Positions 1 through 9,212 of a stretch of DNA of 64,000 nucleotides are shown here, piece by piece. Made by a program: the position numbers and the translations under genes. Numbering within the stretch: the stretch's first letter is position 1; every line of letters begins with the position of its first letter. The notes beneath the pieces are model-generated. The model was not told the origin of the DNA and made no database searches. It saw nothing but the letters and a program-made list of their open reading frames with translations. This stretch comes from Nelumbo lutea. Taxonomy: Eukaryota; Streptophyta; Magnoliopsida; Proteales; Nelumbonaceae. The stretch covers positions 142,061,017-142,125,016 of the forward strand of contig JAKGHH010000001.1 in the NCBI GenBank assembly GCA_022828595.1, read 5' to 3'.

Positions 1-604
1 ACATATGTTACATTGTCACTAGAGAAGAAAAATTGAACCAAAACATATTTCTTTATCATTGTTCGCGAAGAATGAACTGAAGCTTGTGCTATGCCTCTCG
101 ATCACGTCCGCAAAAAATACATACAACTAAACAATACCATGGGTTCTAAGATCAAGAATAAATCAACAAAATAGTTAAGAGTTTATCCTTATATTCTCCA
201 AAAGCTAGGGTTAAGGGTTCTAAAAATATGAGGCAAAAATTAAGAACAAAACATGGATGAATCGTAATCTGAAATTTAGAAAACTTCTAGTTCCGGCAGG
301 ACCGACCTGTACGTCCAGTAGTCGCTTCAGGCCTCGATCCAAATTGATAGTCACGAACAACCAAATGAGAAATCCTTTTCAAAGTTAACTAATGGAACCT
401 TAACGAAGGGGGTATCTTGTTGCAAAATGAAAGTTAAGGGGTCTTTGTCGCAAATGAAAGTTCAAGGTGGTAATTGTCACTGACCGCATAGTAGAAGAGG
501 TCCCTATAATTTACGTTTCTTTTAGTTTATTGGCTTTGCATCAAGATATATGCTAAACTTACTTAGTAGGTTAGTGGGGTTAGGGTAATAGGCAAACCCA
601 CTAA
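1..604. other. Intergenic, no gene recognised
   Basis: AT-rich DNA in which I see no conserved protein on either strand. The part around 380-480 (alternating 'aaagttaa' and 'gcaaaatgaaag' phrases) looks like decayed dispersed repeat, but I could not define ends. Confidence 0.5.
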
Positions 605-786
605 GGTTGTGTTTGGTATCATTGTTGTTTTTACCTGAAACTTTTCTAGGAACAACCTCCCACACATGCATTTTTAAGGTGTGCCTGTTTCAACAATAAA
701 CAACATCAATTAATGGACATGTGCTGATTTGTATTGATAAACCCAAAATGTTTCAAATTGAAACAAAAATGGTACCAAACAAAACC
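605..786. mobile_element. Tourist-like (PIF/Harbinger) MITE, 182 bp
   Basis: The element starts GGTTGTGTTTGG and ends CCAAACAAAACC. The terminal inverted repeats stay similar for about 37 bp and read GGTT(G/T)TGTTTGGTA inwards from both ends. It is flanked by the 3-bp direct repeat TAA (602-604 and 787-789), the TWA target type of PIF/Harbinger transposons. There is no coding capacity. The family assignment is inferred from TIR and TSD. Confidence 0.75.
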
Positions 787-789
787 TAA

Positions 790-1760
790 GAAGGGATGGT
801 AATCGAATAGGTTATGAGAGGGTTTTGTAAAATCTAGACCGTCTCCACCCCCTCAAACCTCCCAAACTGTGCTCGACCTAAAACCCACCATGGATTGAAC
901 TTTTTAGAATCCAGAACCCTCCTTAGACATGAAAAATTCAAAGACCTCACCAACCCCTACCCTCCTTGCATCTGAGGATGGGACTCGTTGAATCTAGAAC
1001 CCACATCTAATTTTCTACTGTTTCCTATTATATATAAGCAGCCAACAAGCAAAATAACATGAACAAATATCAAAATTTTCCAATTATTTGATTGAAACAT
1101 GTAAAAAACACATAAGTTATCAAGTATTCTTTACATAAGATTCAAAACATTATTAAATTCAACACATAATATATAATATCCAGACTAAGATGGGTATTAT
1201 GGATTGGGGCAAATCGGACAGTGTAGAGTTTAGCCTAATATCATACCCTACCCATACTTGTAGGTTTGTAATTTGTATAATCCTAAAAACTGTCCCCACC
1301 TCAAAACCCGTTTTTCAAACACACAAAAAAGAAAAGCTATTCCATTGAGGCAAGCAGGGCAGATACCCACTACGTAGGGTTAAAATTGCCATCTGTAGTG
1401 ACAATTGACCATTTATACTACATGGCAATTTCTTTTGCAATTTGAAAAGACAATTAATTGGCAAATACTCACAATTCATAGCAAGATACAAACCATCAGC
1501 AAGATATAAAACCAACAACCAATAATAGAACAAACTATTGATCATGCAAAAAAGAAAACTAAGCATTGGGAGAGAGAACCAATGAGCTTATGCCAAAGTG
1601 TAGAAAGCCAAGAAACACTAAAAAGGAGAAGCAACAGTCTCCAATAGAGGTAATTACAACAAGCAAGACTTCCGAATCACAACCATAAATCCAAAGCCTA
1701 GTCCATGTGGTGTTTAAGAGAGAATAATAGTGCCAAGGCAAACCCCATCCTTGGAACTAA
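790..1760. other. Intergenic, no gene recognised
   Basis: I see no conserved coding sequence. The short open frames on the minus strand (around 1,315-1,741) are rich in Leu, Phe and Tyr, as expected of chance frames in AT-rich DNA, and have no family motif. Confidence 0.5.
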
Positions 1761-2003
1761 GGGCTTGTTTACATCTCAGTAAGTCATTTATCTAGGTAAA
1801 TGCATTTATCTACCTGGATAAGTGCATTTGCCAATGTTTTTTTTATTCTCAAAGTAAAGTTGTATATAATGATTATTTTATCCAAAAAAAAAAGTGACAT
1901 TATTGAATGAACAATTTTGTCCCATCATATATTAATAATTTTCATTGTAGATGGGCAAATGATTTACCCAAGTCTGTATTACTTGCCTGGATAAATGAGC
2001 CGC
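1761..2003. mobile_element. Probable small MITE
   Basis: The left end begins GGGCTTGTTTACATC and contains 'catttatctaggtaaatgcatttatc'-type repeats. The right end contains the opposite orientation (CCTGGATAAATGAGCC). The arms are loosely inverted and the interior is AT-rich, which fits a small non-autonomous DNA transposon. I did not find a clean target duplication, so the ends are approximate. Confidence 0.4.
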
Positions 2004-2650
2004 TCAAGAATAATCTTTTCTACAGATCCCACTAATCTTGAAATATGAACGTGGATTCATTTCCCTCACTTCCGGGAAAATGAATGAGGCCTAAATTTCA
2101 ACATTTCAACCATTAATTTTGAAGAGTAGGAATTGGCTAGAGGTATTGGGACATGAGCATTAAAGCCATAAAAAGTGCAAATCAATTCCCATACACCAAG
2201 CCATTCAAACGCATAACTCCTCTATTAACCTCCCCAAGATCCGAAATGCAAGGAAGCAATAGGACGCCATAAATAGTATCAGCACCCAAGATATGAAACA
2301 TGTCAATTGTTTTGGAACGCAGTGTGAATTTCATTCGCACTGGTGTATATGTATGGAAGTACAAATAGGCTGTATAAATTATGTTTGCTCTTGTTTCAGA
2401 TTTTGACTGTCTTCATTGTTCGAAGCAAAATAGGAAGTAAAATAAAGTCACTTTGATTTTATATGGAAGAGAATGGAGATAGGATGGAGGTGGGTTATTT
2501 GAAAGGGTGAGGTCCCATCTCAAATGAGAAAGAATTGAGGTATGAAGAAATTATGTATCAGTTTTTGCTTTGCAAAATTTGCACTATTAAAGAAGAGGTT
2601 TTCTTTCCTTTCCCTTCATTTTCTTTCCAATCAAATACAGTCTTAATGGC
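2004..2650. other. Intergenic, no gene recognised
   Basis: I see no conserved coding sequence, RNA gene or well-bounded repeat in this stretch. Confidence 0.45.
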
Positions 2651-3001
2651 TTAGGGGATGTTTGGAAGCATGGCCGTTTTTTCTGAAAAACGGTGTCACG
2701 TCAGATCCACGAAGGCGATTCCACAAACACCCACATACATGATTGTTTGGTTCAAGTATTTTTTGAAAAAATGCTGAAAAACCGGCATGCATCATAAATC
2801 GAGACCCAACCATTGCAAGAAACATCAAATTTGGCATTCCATGCATCAGTAAACTGTTGCCCCCAATAGTTGACTGATATGGTGGATTATGAGTATCCTA
2901 TGTAGCGTTAACTTTTCAGATGAGTTGTCACTAGTGGGAATGTTCCAGTGCTTCTTGGCCCACTGGAACATTCTAACACAATGAGTGGTAGGGTTTTACC
3001 T

Positions 3002-3429
3002 TGTTATGAGCAACCGCACCACAAGGCAGCAGCCGAGGCAACATCATGCACACGACCGGCACCGCACGGCAGCAGCACCATGAGCCGCGCGCACGCACTG
3101 CGCGGCAGCGGCACCACGCGCAGCGCAGACCGCGCACACGCACCGCGCGGCAGCGGCACCACGATCCGCGCGCATGCACCCGACAGCAGCAACAGAGTAG
3201 GGCCCACACGACAGCTCATAGGGGTGGGCCCACCCTTATCTGGGCATGTCAAGAGAACTCGCAAAGGATTCAGTTTTCCAATCAAGAAAAGAGTGAGGAG
3301 AGTTCGGGTGGTCTCACGAACAAATCACCCCCTCAGTTTGCCACCATAGGGTCAACTCACAAAGGAAAGGGCAAGGAGTTTCCCCCACAAACTGCCCCAT
3401 GATGAGATCCTATGCCCGGGCCCATAACA
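3002..3429 (+). repeat. 5' LTR of the gypsy element (428 bp)
   Basis: It runs from TGTTATGAGCAACCGC to GCCCATAACA. Against the 3' LTR it lacks about 175 bp after 'caagagaact', including the TATA-like/leader part. It carries extra copies of a GC-rich unit (GCGCGGCAGCGGCACCACG) near 3,075-3,165. Open frames here on both strands (Arg/Ala/His-rich) come from this GC repeat and are not genes. Confidence 0.9.
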
Positions 3430-3432
3430 TTT

Positions 3433-3446
3433 TGGTATTAGAGCCA
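3433..3446 (+). other. Primer binding site of the gypsy element (tRNA-iMet)
   Basis: TGGTATTAGAGCCA lies 3 bases after the 5' LTR and is complementary to the 3' end of plant initiator methionine tRNA with one change (T for C). Minus-strand DNA synthesis starts at such a site. Confidence 0.85.
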
Positions 3447-3452
3447 AGCGTC

Positions 3453-4474
3453 ATGGGCGACATGGAGCAACTATCATCCAAGGTTCACGAGCTAGAACAC
3501 TGTCTCGTGGAAAATCACGTAGAGGTAAGAGTAGTTAAAGAGGACGTCACGGAACTTCGGCGTCAACTGGAGTTATACTTCTCCACCAGGGAAAGGAGCC
3601 CTGAAGGGGCAGCCACCAACAACATCCGCCACCCAGATCGGGCAGAGGGCTCCGGTGAACGACAGAACAACACCCCGACAGCGTAGTCATACCCAAATAC
3701 AGTCGTTTGGAGTTCCCCTCATACAACGGCAGCGGTGACCCACTTGGATGGCTATACTACTGTGAGCAATTCTTCCGTAATCAGCGCACGGAAGAGAAGG
3801 ACAAGGTTAGCCTGGCAGCATTCCACTTGACCGATGAAGCACAACTCTGGTTCTACCGAGTGGAGCAGGAAGAACCAGGCCTTAGTTGGGACCAGTTCAA
3901 GTCATATTGCCTCCTCCGGTTCAGACCCCCATTAACAAGCAACCCTTTGGGGGAGCTCATTAACCTCAAGCAGACCGGGACCGTCGCGGAGTATCAGCGG
4001 CAGTTTCAGACCCTTCTTGCCAGAGCCTCTTCAGTTCGGCCAGACAAGCAGGTGGATATGTTCACATCCGGCCTATCTGAATCTCTGAGAGTTGATGTGG
4101 AGATGCAGAGCCCACTCAACTTAGTCACAACAATTAATCTGGCCTGAGCCTTCGAGCGCAAGCTACAGATCAGCCGAGGGCCGTCTAGCATGGGGCGTCC
4201 CGCAACGACTTGGACGAACCCAAGGTCTACTGCAGGAGGGCCGTCGATGGCTACCAACCGGGAACAACGCCCTTTCAACACTACCCGATCTGCAACTAGC
4301 ATGGGTAGCAGCACGACAACACCTCCCATTAGACGCTTATCCAGGGCCGAGATGGCCGAGCGCCGAGCCAAGGGCCAATGCTTCAATTGTGACGAGTTGT
4401 ACTCAACCGGCCACTTTTGCAAGCGGCTATTCTGCCTTCTAGTAGATGAACTGGAGGAGGAAGAAGTGGAATAG
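3453..4474 (+). pseudogene. gag of the gypsy element, broken
   Basis: The ATG at 3,453 opens a coiled-coil-like N-terminus (MGDMEQLSSKVHELEHCL). Around 3,690 the frame shifts, and the capsid part follows (3,707 on, FPSYNGSGDPLGWLYYCEQF), a hallmark of plant gypsy gag. A TGA at 4,145-4,147 interrupts it. The zinc knuckle CFNCDELYSTGHFC lies at 4,379-4,420. A TAG at 4,472 separates the protease, which continues in the same frame. Gag would form the particle and bind the element RNA; this copy cannot make it whole. Confidence 0.85.
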
Positions 4475-6420
4475 GCGGCACTAGAACTTGAGATCTCCCT
4501 CCATGCCATCACTGGAGTCCAAAACTCCCAAACCATGCAGCTGCAGGCCCAGGTGGCAGGAAGACAGGTATGGATTCTGGTTGACTCAGGAAGCACCCAC
4601 AACTTCATCAGTAAGCAGGCTGCACTCAAACTGAAGCTACCAATGGAAGACTGACCACGGCTCCAGGTGGCTATAGCAAATGGGGAGAGAGTTTATAGTC
4701 TAGGGATCTGCCGAAGCGTCCAAATCCAGGTGGATTCTGAACCATTCCTCGCAGGCCTATTTGTACTGACCCTAGACGAGTCCGACATAGTGTTGGGGAT
4801 TAAGTGGCTCATCACCCTCGGCCCCATCCTATGGGATTTCAGTGCCTTGACAATGATGTTTGACTTACATGGGGAACAGGTCACCTGGAAAGGGACCAAG
4901 ATGAGAGCAAGAAAACCACAGGTGCATACTCTTCATGGCGACGCCTTGCACACTGCAGAGATGGAGAGGCTTCTTGCCGATTTTTCAGACGTGTTCTCAA
5001 AGCCCAAGGGCCTTCCACCTGGCCAGTTGTGTGACCACCAGATTTCCTTAATACCAGGGGTAGGACCCGTTGTCGTGAGGCCGTACCGCTACCCGCACCT
5101 ACAGAAGGACGAGATAGAGGGGCAGTGTACAGAGATGTTGGAACAGGGAATCATACGCCCCAACCGCTCTCCATTCTCTTCACCAGTCTTGTTGGTGCCA
5201 AAGCAAGACGGCACCTGGAGATTTTGTGTGGACTACAGGGAGCTCAACAATGGAAACATCAAGGACAAGTTCCCGATTCCGGTGGTAGACGAATTGCTAG
5301 ATGAGCTCCACGGGTCTCAGTACTTTTCTAAGCTAGATCTCAGGTCAGGCTACTTCCAGGTCCGAATGACCCCTAAAGATGTGGAGAAAACAGCCTTTCG
5401 AACACATCACGACCACTTTGAATTCCTGGTCATGCCTTTTGGTCTCACAAATGACCCATCTACATTTCAGGCCCTGATGAACGAGGTATTTCGGCCCCAC
5501 CTCCGCAGGTTCATCCTAATATTTTTTGACAACATCTTAATTTGCAGTACGTCGTGGGTGGAGCATGTCTGTCACCTAAGGACAGTTCTGGAGCAACTAC
5601 GACAGCACAAGCTCTTCCTAAAATGAACCAAGTGCTCCTTCGGAGAGCCGCACGTCTTTTACCTAGGCCATATAGTCAGTAGGGAAGGAGTCTCAGTAGA
5701 TAATTCCAAGATTCAAGCCATTCGGGAATGGCCCAAGCCTTAGACCATTAGGGCTCTCCGTGGGTTCTTGGGGTTCACGGGTTACTACCGCAAGTTTGTA
5801 AGGGACTATGGACTCCTGGCGGCCCCATTAACCAAGATGTTGAAGAAGAATGCGTTTCAATGGGATAAAGCAACTAACACCACCTTCACAAACCTAAGGG
5901 ACGCACTCTCCACTACCCCCGTGCTGCAACTACCAAACTTTGACCAAGAATTTATGGTGGAGTGTGATGTGTCTAGCATAGGCATCGGCACAGTGCTGCA
6001 ACAGCAAGAGCACCCCATAGCCTTCTTTAGCCGCAAACTATCAGATCGACACCTCAAGCTATCGGCCTACGAGCGTGAATTGATCGGACTGGCCAAGGCC
6101 GTCCAACACTAGAGGCCGTATTTGTGGGGCAGGCCCTTCATTGTCAAGACAAATCACTACAACCTCAAGTACCTTCTAGAGTAGCGGCTTACTACTCCAC
6201 GCCAACAGCACTGGGCAAGCAAACTGCTAGGGTCTGACTTCTGCGTAAACCACAAGGCGGGAGTCTCTAACCGGGCTGCTGATGTGCTATCCAGGCGTGA
6301 AGAGGACACGACACACCTCTACGCGGTCTCCCAACCGCCTGACCCTACTGGAGGACCTAAGGAGCGTGTTGCCCCAATCACCAACATGGAGAGACCTGGT
6401 GCAAGAATTGCGGTCTAGCA
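4475..6420 (+). pseudogene. pol protease, reverse transcriptase and RNase H of the gypsy element, broken
   Basis: It continues in the gag frame. The aspartic protease site DSG is at 4,583-4,591 (VDSGSTHNFIS). The reverse transcriptase spans about 5,130-5,750 (RFCVDYRELN, FSKLDLRSGYFQVRM, VMPFGLTN). Its catalytic box reads FFDN at 5,522-5,533 where the family has two aspartates (G-to-A change), so the enzyme would be dead even without the stops. RNase H follows (CDVSSIGIGTVLQQQ near 5,961) to ADVLSRRE near 6,280. In-frame nonsense codons are at 4,652, 5,624, 5,741, 6,110 and 6,182, and the frame is lost near 6,350-6,420. Confidence 0.88.
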
Positions 6421-7701
6421 TGACCAAACCAAACTGGACCATCCACGAGGGACTTGTGCTGTACAAAGGAAGGGTGTATCTCCCAACAGGTTGTCCCTTA
6501 ATTCCCGCTATCCTCACCAGCATCCATAACGCCACCCGTGAAGGGGTTCAGAAGACGTTACACCGTGTCCGTGCAGACTTCCATTGGCATGGAATGCAAG
6601 GCTCGATTAGGGATTTCATCCAAAACTGCTCCATATGTCAGCAACAAAAGTGGGAGAACTTACACCCAACAGGACTCCTCCAACCTCTTTCACTTCCAAC
6701 GCAGATCTGGGTCGATATCTCTATGGACTTCGTTGAAGGCTTGCCTAAAGTCGGTGGGAAATCCATCTTATTCGTAGTGGTGGACCACTTCTCCAAATAT
6801 GCTCATTTCATTCCACTGTCCCACCCCTACAACGCAGTTTTTGTGGCCCATGCCTTTTCCACACATCTTCCACCTACATGGGCTACCCGAGTCCATCGTC
6901 AGTGACAGGGATGCAGTCTTCACCAGCACCTTCTGGAAGGAGCTATTCAGATTACAAGGCACGACCCTAGCCTTTTCGTCCGCCTATCACCCACAGACAA
7001 ATGGACAAATGGAGGTTGTCAATCGCACCATAGAAATGTACCTCCATTGCTTTGTAGGGGACCAACCACGATGCTGGGTGGACTGCCTTCCTTGGGCCAA
7101 ATACTGCTATAACACATCCTACCACTCGTCCCTTGGCACGACTCCCTTCCCCGTGGTGTATGGGCGAGACCCTCCTCATCTTCTCTCCTACCAACCGGGA
7201 TCAACACAGTTGGAAGAAGTAGACCATAGCCTCCAAGACTGTGATGCCCTACTGGCTGAAGTCTCCTTACGTTTACAACAGGCATAGGCACGCATGAAAA
7301 CGGCCTACGATCAGCACCGCCGCGAGGTCACCTTCCAACCAGGACAGTTCATTTGGCTAAAGCTCCAACCCTACCGGTAGCTCTCCCTCAGGCGACGGGG
7401 CCCCCAAAAGTTGACCCCAAGGTTCTACGGGCCCTTCAAGGTTCTTCGACAGATTGGGAAGGTTGCCTATCAACTTGAACTACCAGAGCACAGCAAAATC
7501 CGTGACGTCTTCCATGTGTCCCTACTCAAGTCTTTTAAACGAACTCCCCCAATGCAAGTGCCTCCTCTACCCCCTCTCAAGGACGGCAGACCCATCCTCC
7601 ATCCTAGAGCTCTTGTCCGGTCACGCATCAATCAGGGCACCCTCGAGATTTTAGTAGAATGGGAAGGACTACCTTCAGTAGAGGCCACCTGGATCCCCTA
7701 G
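6300..7701 (+). pseudogene. pol integrase and chromodomain-like end of the gypsy element, broken
   Basis: After the frameshift near 6,350 the integrase is read in a new frame. The HHCC zinc domain runs from HNATREGV to CSICQQQK (about 6,520-6,645), then WVDISMDFV and VVVDHFSKYAHFIPL. A second frameshift near 6,850 leads to IVSDRDAVFTSTFWKEL and YHPQTNGQMEVVNR. Nonsense codons are at 7,285, 7,378 and 7,699. The C-terminus (RALVRSRINQGT, LEILVEWEGLPSVEATW) resembles the chromodomain tail of chromoviruses, which steers integration to heterochromatin. Confidence 0.85.
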
Positions 7702-7750
7702 ACCGATCTCCACAACGCCTATCTAGACCTCGAGCTTGAGGATAAGCTCG

Positions 7751-7769
7751 TAGTCCAGGAGGGGAGTGA
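7751..7769 (+). other. Polypurine tract of the gypsy element
   Basis: The purine-rich run AGGAGGGGAGTGA lies directly against the 3' LTR start at 7,770, the expected place and composition for the plus-strand primer. Confidence 0.8.
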
Positions 7770-8339
7770 TGTTATGAGCACCCGCACCACACGACAACAG
7801 CAGAGGCAACACCACGCACACAACTGGCACCGCACGGCAGCGGCACCATGAGCCACGTGCAGCGTCCACCGCATGGCGGCAGCACCACGAGCCGCGCGCA
7901 CGCACCCGGTAGTAGCAACAGAGCGGGGACCACACCACAGCTCATAGGGGTGGGCCCACCCTTATCTGGACACGTCAAGAGAACTTGCCTCCAGCCTTCC
8001 TTATCTCTTATCTCTTATCTTGTCTTATCCTATCCCTATCTTAAGTAAGAATTGTGTTACCATTAGGAGTAGGTAATTAGTAGTTTGAGTTCAAGACGGA
8101 GTTTGAGTTTAATTAGGAATTTCCTTCCGTTTTCTCCTATTTAAGGAGCCACGAATTGAAATAAAGCATTCAGTTTTCTAGTCAAGAAAAGAGTGAGGAG
8201 AGTTCGGGTGGTCTCTTGAACAAATCACCCCCTCAGTTCGCCAACATAGGGTCAACTCGCAAAGGGAAGGGCAAGGGAAGGCAAGGAGTTTCCCCCACAA
8301 ACCGCCCCGTGACGAGATCCCACGCCTGGGCCCATAACA
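7770..8339 (+). repeat. 3' LTR of the gypsy element (570 bp)
   Basis: It runs from TGTTATGAGCACCCGC to GCCCATAACA. It keeps the section missing from the 5' LTR, including tcttatctcttatcttgtc and an AATAAA-like signal (gaaataaagc near 8,160). Differences from the 5' LTR are mostly C/T and G/A transitions, as in old methylated DNA. Confidence 0.9.
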
Positions 8340-8375
8340 TACCTCTACTCATTTTCTTCGTCATTGTCGCCGCCA

Positions 8376-8523
8376 GAAGAGGTTGGTCGTCGCCAGAGGA
8401 GGTTGGTCATCGCTAGAGGAGGTTTGTTTCTATACTTTTTTTTCCTCTGTGTAAACTTGTTTTATCATTTCTGGATTAATGCTTTGGATTGTAAACTCGT
8501 TTTATCATTTCTGGATTAATGCT
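8376..8523. repeat. Short tandem duplications
   Basis: Two small arrays lie next to the gypsy element. One is a unit close to GGTTGGTCGTCGCCAGAGGA repeated two to three times (8,376-8,425). The other is a unit of about 38 bp containing GTTTTATCATTTCTGGATTA, present twice (about 8,451-8,523). Confidence 0.7.
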
Positions 8524-9212
8524 CTTCCGAAGTCCCCAAAGTCCCCACTCTCCCAAAGCCTGAAATGTCTGCCCAAATCCCAACTCTTCCAAAGCCCGAG
8601 TTGTCATCTTAGTGACAGGAAAGAAAAACAAAATAAAATGAAGAGGAAACAAGATAGAGTGAAAAGAAATGGAGGCACTGTTAGGATGAATATGTTATTA
8701 TCAAACTCGATGGACACAAATGGAGGCGCTGTTAGATATTTTGACTAATACGTATTGATTATTTGAATTTTCTTTTTGAAGCATTTACCTATTGTTTGTA
8801 CTAATAGGTGATTGGATCACTCACGGCCGTTGGATATGATGCCATTATTCATGTTGATGTTGTTGATATAATCTAACAATATTTTCAACCGTTGGATTTA
8901 AAATTTCAGGCCAGATAGTATAAAACAATCATCCAATTAATCAGGACCATTTGATAAGTATCGTTACATAATATGGTATGATATTAGCACACACCATCTT
9001 ACGGAGTAATGTGTGCACATAATAAAAAACGGTGATGAAAATCACCTTACCAAACAACATTAGTGTTGCTCACTATCCATGTGGCAGAAACTCTCAAACT
9101 TATCAAGGCATTTTTTTTTTCTTTTTTTTGTAAAAAATGGGTTTAGCAAGCATGGGTATTTTTTTTTGAAAATCGGTCCTAGAAAACGTCCACGCTTTCA
9201 AACACCGTCTTA

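Larger units (their letters stand above)
3002..8339 (+). mobile_element. Ty3/gypsy chromovirus-type LTR retrotransposon, decayed
   Basis: This is a complete but dead element of 5,338 bp. Both LTRs start TGTTATG and end CATAACA. A perfect 5-bp target duplication TACCT flanks it (2,997-3,001 and 8,340-8,344). The order LTR, tRNA-Met primer site, gag, protease, RT, RNase H, integrase, chromodomain-like end, polypurine tract, LTR is that of plant chromoviruses (Reina/Tekay-like). Ten in-frame nonsense codons and at least three frameshifts break the polyprotein. It inserted into the Harbinger-like element at 2,654-9,209. Confidence 0.93.
2654..9209. mobile_element. Harbinger-like DNA element split by a gypsy insertion
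   Basis: The left end (2,654) reads GGGGATGTTTGGAAGC and the inverse of the right end (9,209) reads GACGGTGTTTGAAAGC. The terminal inverted repeats agree at about 21 of 27 positions. Both ends are flanked by TTA (2,651-2,653 and 9,210-9,212), the PIF/Harbinger target type. The gypsy element at 3,002-8,339 sits inside, so the original element was about 1.2 kb. I recognise no transposase in the remaining sequence, so it is probably non-autonomous. That the two ends belong together across the insertion is inference from matching TIR and TSD. Confidence 0.6.

Noticed and set aside
2948..3402. Open frames of 78-133 codons rich in Arg, His, Ala and Cys
   Set aside because: They lie inside the 5' LTR and arise from its GC-rich tandem unit. 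Overlapping frames on both strands are equally open.
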